In this document: in pieces, positions 63,140 to 64,000 of the stretch | How the letters are laid out: every line of letters begins with the position of its first letter | Position numbering within the stretch: position 1 is the stretch's first letter | Source: Clostridium sp. OF09-36 | Lineage (GTDB): Bacteria > Bacillota > Clostridia > Lachnospirales > Lachnospiraceae | Length of the DNA: 64,000 bases | Reading direction: 5' to 3' | Assembly (NCBI RefSeq): GCF_003481985.1 | Contig: NZ_QUMD01000012.1 | Location: 1 to 64,000, forward strand | Position numbers and translations under genes: made by a program | The notes under the pieces: generated by a model | Database searches by the model: none | Told to the model about the DNA's origin: nothing | What the model saw: the letters and a program-made list of their open reading frames with translations, nothing else

Positions 63140-63835
63140 ATGAATCGCGATCTAAACGAACTGGAACAGCGGTGCGGTTACACCTTCAAGGACAAAAACC
63201 TGTTTCACCGTGCCCTGACCCACAGCTCCTATGCCAATGAGCATAAAAAGGACAAGGCAGTCTGCAATGAGCGGCTGGAGTTTTTGGGAGATGCAGTGTT
63301 GGAAGTGGTTTCCAGTGATTTTCTGTATCACAAGTACCCGGAGAAGCCGGAGGGAGAACTTTCCAAGATCCGTGCGAGCCTGGTTTGTGAGCCGACGCTG
63401 GCTTACTGTGCGGCTGATCTGGAGCTGGGCAGCTATCTGCTCTTAGGAAAAGGTGAGGAAGCAACCGGCGGCAGAGAACGCAATTCGGTGGTTTCCGATG
63501 CTATGGAGGCGCTGATTGGTTCCATTTATCTGGATGGTGGTTTTGCTAATGCAAAAGAGTTCATTCACCGTTTCATTCTGAATGACATTGAGCACAAGCA
63601 GCTCTTTTACGATAGCAAGACTATTCTGCAGGAGATGATCCAGGCCACTGCAGGAGCACATCTGGAATACGAGATTTTGCGTGAAGAGGGACCGGATCAT
63701 CACAAGGTCTTTGAGGTGCGCGCTCTGTCCGGCGGCGAGGAGCTTGGCCGCGGAACCGGCCCGACCAAAAAGGCCGCGGAGGCTGTGGCCGCTTACCACG
63801 GCATTTTGAAACTGAGAGGGAAAGCATGTATTTAA
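63140..63835 (+). CDS. rnc: Ribonuclease III
   Basis: A 231-aa double-strand RNA endonuclease. Start MNRDLNELEQRCGYTFKDKN after GGAGG; signature ERLEFLGDAVLEVVSSDFLY; second acidic site in VSDAMEALIGSIYLDGG; C-terminal dsRNA-binding domain with KTILQEMIQATAGAHLEYEI and GTGPTKKAAEAVAAYHGILK. Overlaps the start of smc by 10 bp. Confidence 0.96.
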   Translation: MNRDLNELEQRCGYTFKDKNLFHRALTHSSYANEHKKDKAVCNERLEFLGDAVLEVVSSDFLYHKYPEKPEGELSKIRASLVCEPTLAYCAADLELGSYLLLGKGEEATGGRERNSVVSDAMEALIGSIYLDGGFANAKEFIHRFILNDIEHKQLFYDSKTILQEMIQATAGAHLEYEILREEGPDHHKVFEVRALSGGEELGRGTGPTKKAAEAVAAYHGILKLRGKACI

Positions 63836-64000
63836 AGAGCATTGAGATACAGGGGTTTAAATCCTTTGCCAATAAGATCCTCTTTGAGTTCCACAACGGC
63901 ATTACCGGCATTGTGGGACCGAACGGAAGCGGCAAGAGCAATGTTGCGGACGCGGTGCGCTGGGTTTTAGGTGAACAGCGGGCCAAGCAGCTGCGCGGCG
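63826..64000 (+). CDS. smc: Chromosome segregation protein SMC (5' part only)
   Basis: The first 58 codons of smc, cut by the window end. N-terminal motif YLKSIEIQGFKSFANKILFE; Walker A IVGPNGSGKSNVADAVRWVL; then GEQRAKQLRG. SMC with ScpA/ScpB condenses and segregates the chromosome. The start overlaps the rnc end by 10 bp. Confidence 0.95.
   Translation, partial: MYLKSIEIQGFKSFANKILFEFHNGITGIVGPNGSGKSNVADAVRWVLGEQRAKQLRG

Overview
The window looks like chromosome from a Gram-positive Clostridia, most probably a gut-type Lachnospiraceae. The support is the gene families (RqcH, YloU-FakA-RecG, CinA-PgsA-RimO, GerW/YtfJ, LL-diaminopimelate aminotransferase, Pta-AckA, DUF4491, DUF1848, AAA-ATPase-like/DUF1703-type protein), strong AGGAGG ribosome binding sites, TTGACA/TATAAT promoters with 17-nt spacers, and a T-box leader. 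Most of the window is housekeeping. No prophage, complete insertion sequence, CRISPR array or rRNA operon was seen. Genus and species cannot be fixed from sequence alone.

Layout. 1-3.1 kb: a BMP/PnrA-type lipoprotein, serS and a small EamA transporter. 3.2-7.5 kb: a YbaK-type deacylase, a decayed DUF554 gene, a zinc-ribbon Nudix protein, a B3/B4 protein, a membrane protein and an AAA-ATPase-like protein. 7.5-12.9 kb is the accessory part: flavin reductase, HxlR regulator, two acetyltransferases, a PD-(D/E)XK-like module of unknown function, a DUF1848 protein and a Nudix protein. 12.9-17.5 kb: HD hydrolase, rqcH, a broken araC gene and a truncated dicarboxylate symporter, DUF4491. 17.7-24.8 kb: yicC, gmk, rpoZ, rimO, pgsA, cinA, a DUF2953 protein and ytfJ/gerW. 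25-30 kb: rpmB, then yloU-fakA-recG. 30-33.3 kb: a tryptophan T-box followed by a TrpXYZ-type ABC transporter. 33.4-36.2 kb: histidine kinase, response regulator and L,D-transpeptidase. 36.4-45 kb: DEAD-box helicase, proC, Nudix, a membrane protein, xerD, topB, a left-handed beta-helix protein and upp. 45-48 kb: a DUF3298-type lipoprotein, tRNA-Leu, dapL and a zinc-finger protein. 48.4-58.1 kb: polA, a chromate-transporter fragment, sseB, coaE, walJ-type hydrolase, ACT and UPF0210 proteins, a methyltransferase and tmcAL. 58.3-64 kb: pta-ackA, then DUF177-rpmF-plsX-acpP-rnc-smc.

Two things dominate the reading. First, thirteen genes, including essential serS, rpoZ and dapL, are split by single-base frameshifts. 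Every one of the fifteen inferred events is the loss of one base from a short homopolymer, and restoring the base gives a full-length family member each time. This points to sequencing error. Second, several genes show clean larger losses or joins (DUF554, the AAA protein, araC/symporter, polA/chrA) and there is a 40-bp tandem duplication at the left end. These could be real deletions or assembly joins.

The most interesting regulatory structures are: a 28-bp perfect palindrome centred on the -10 box of the DUF177-rpmF promoter; a terminator hairpin after the tryptophan transporter whose loop holds an extended -10 promoter and whose 3' arm holds the kinase ribosome binding site; a promoter-terminator leader ahead of the DEAD-box helicase; an inverted repeat between flavin reductase and HxlR; and a hairpin-plus-direct-repeat element near 51.5 kb. 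The best candidate for an undescribed system is the overlapping nuclease-like module at 9.9-11.2 kb.
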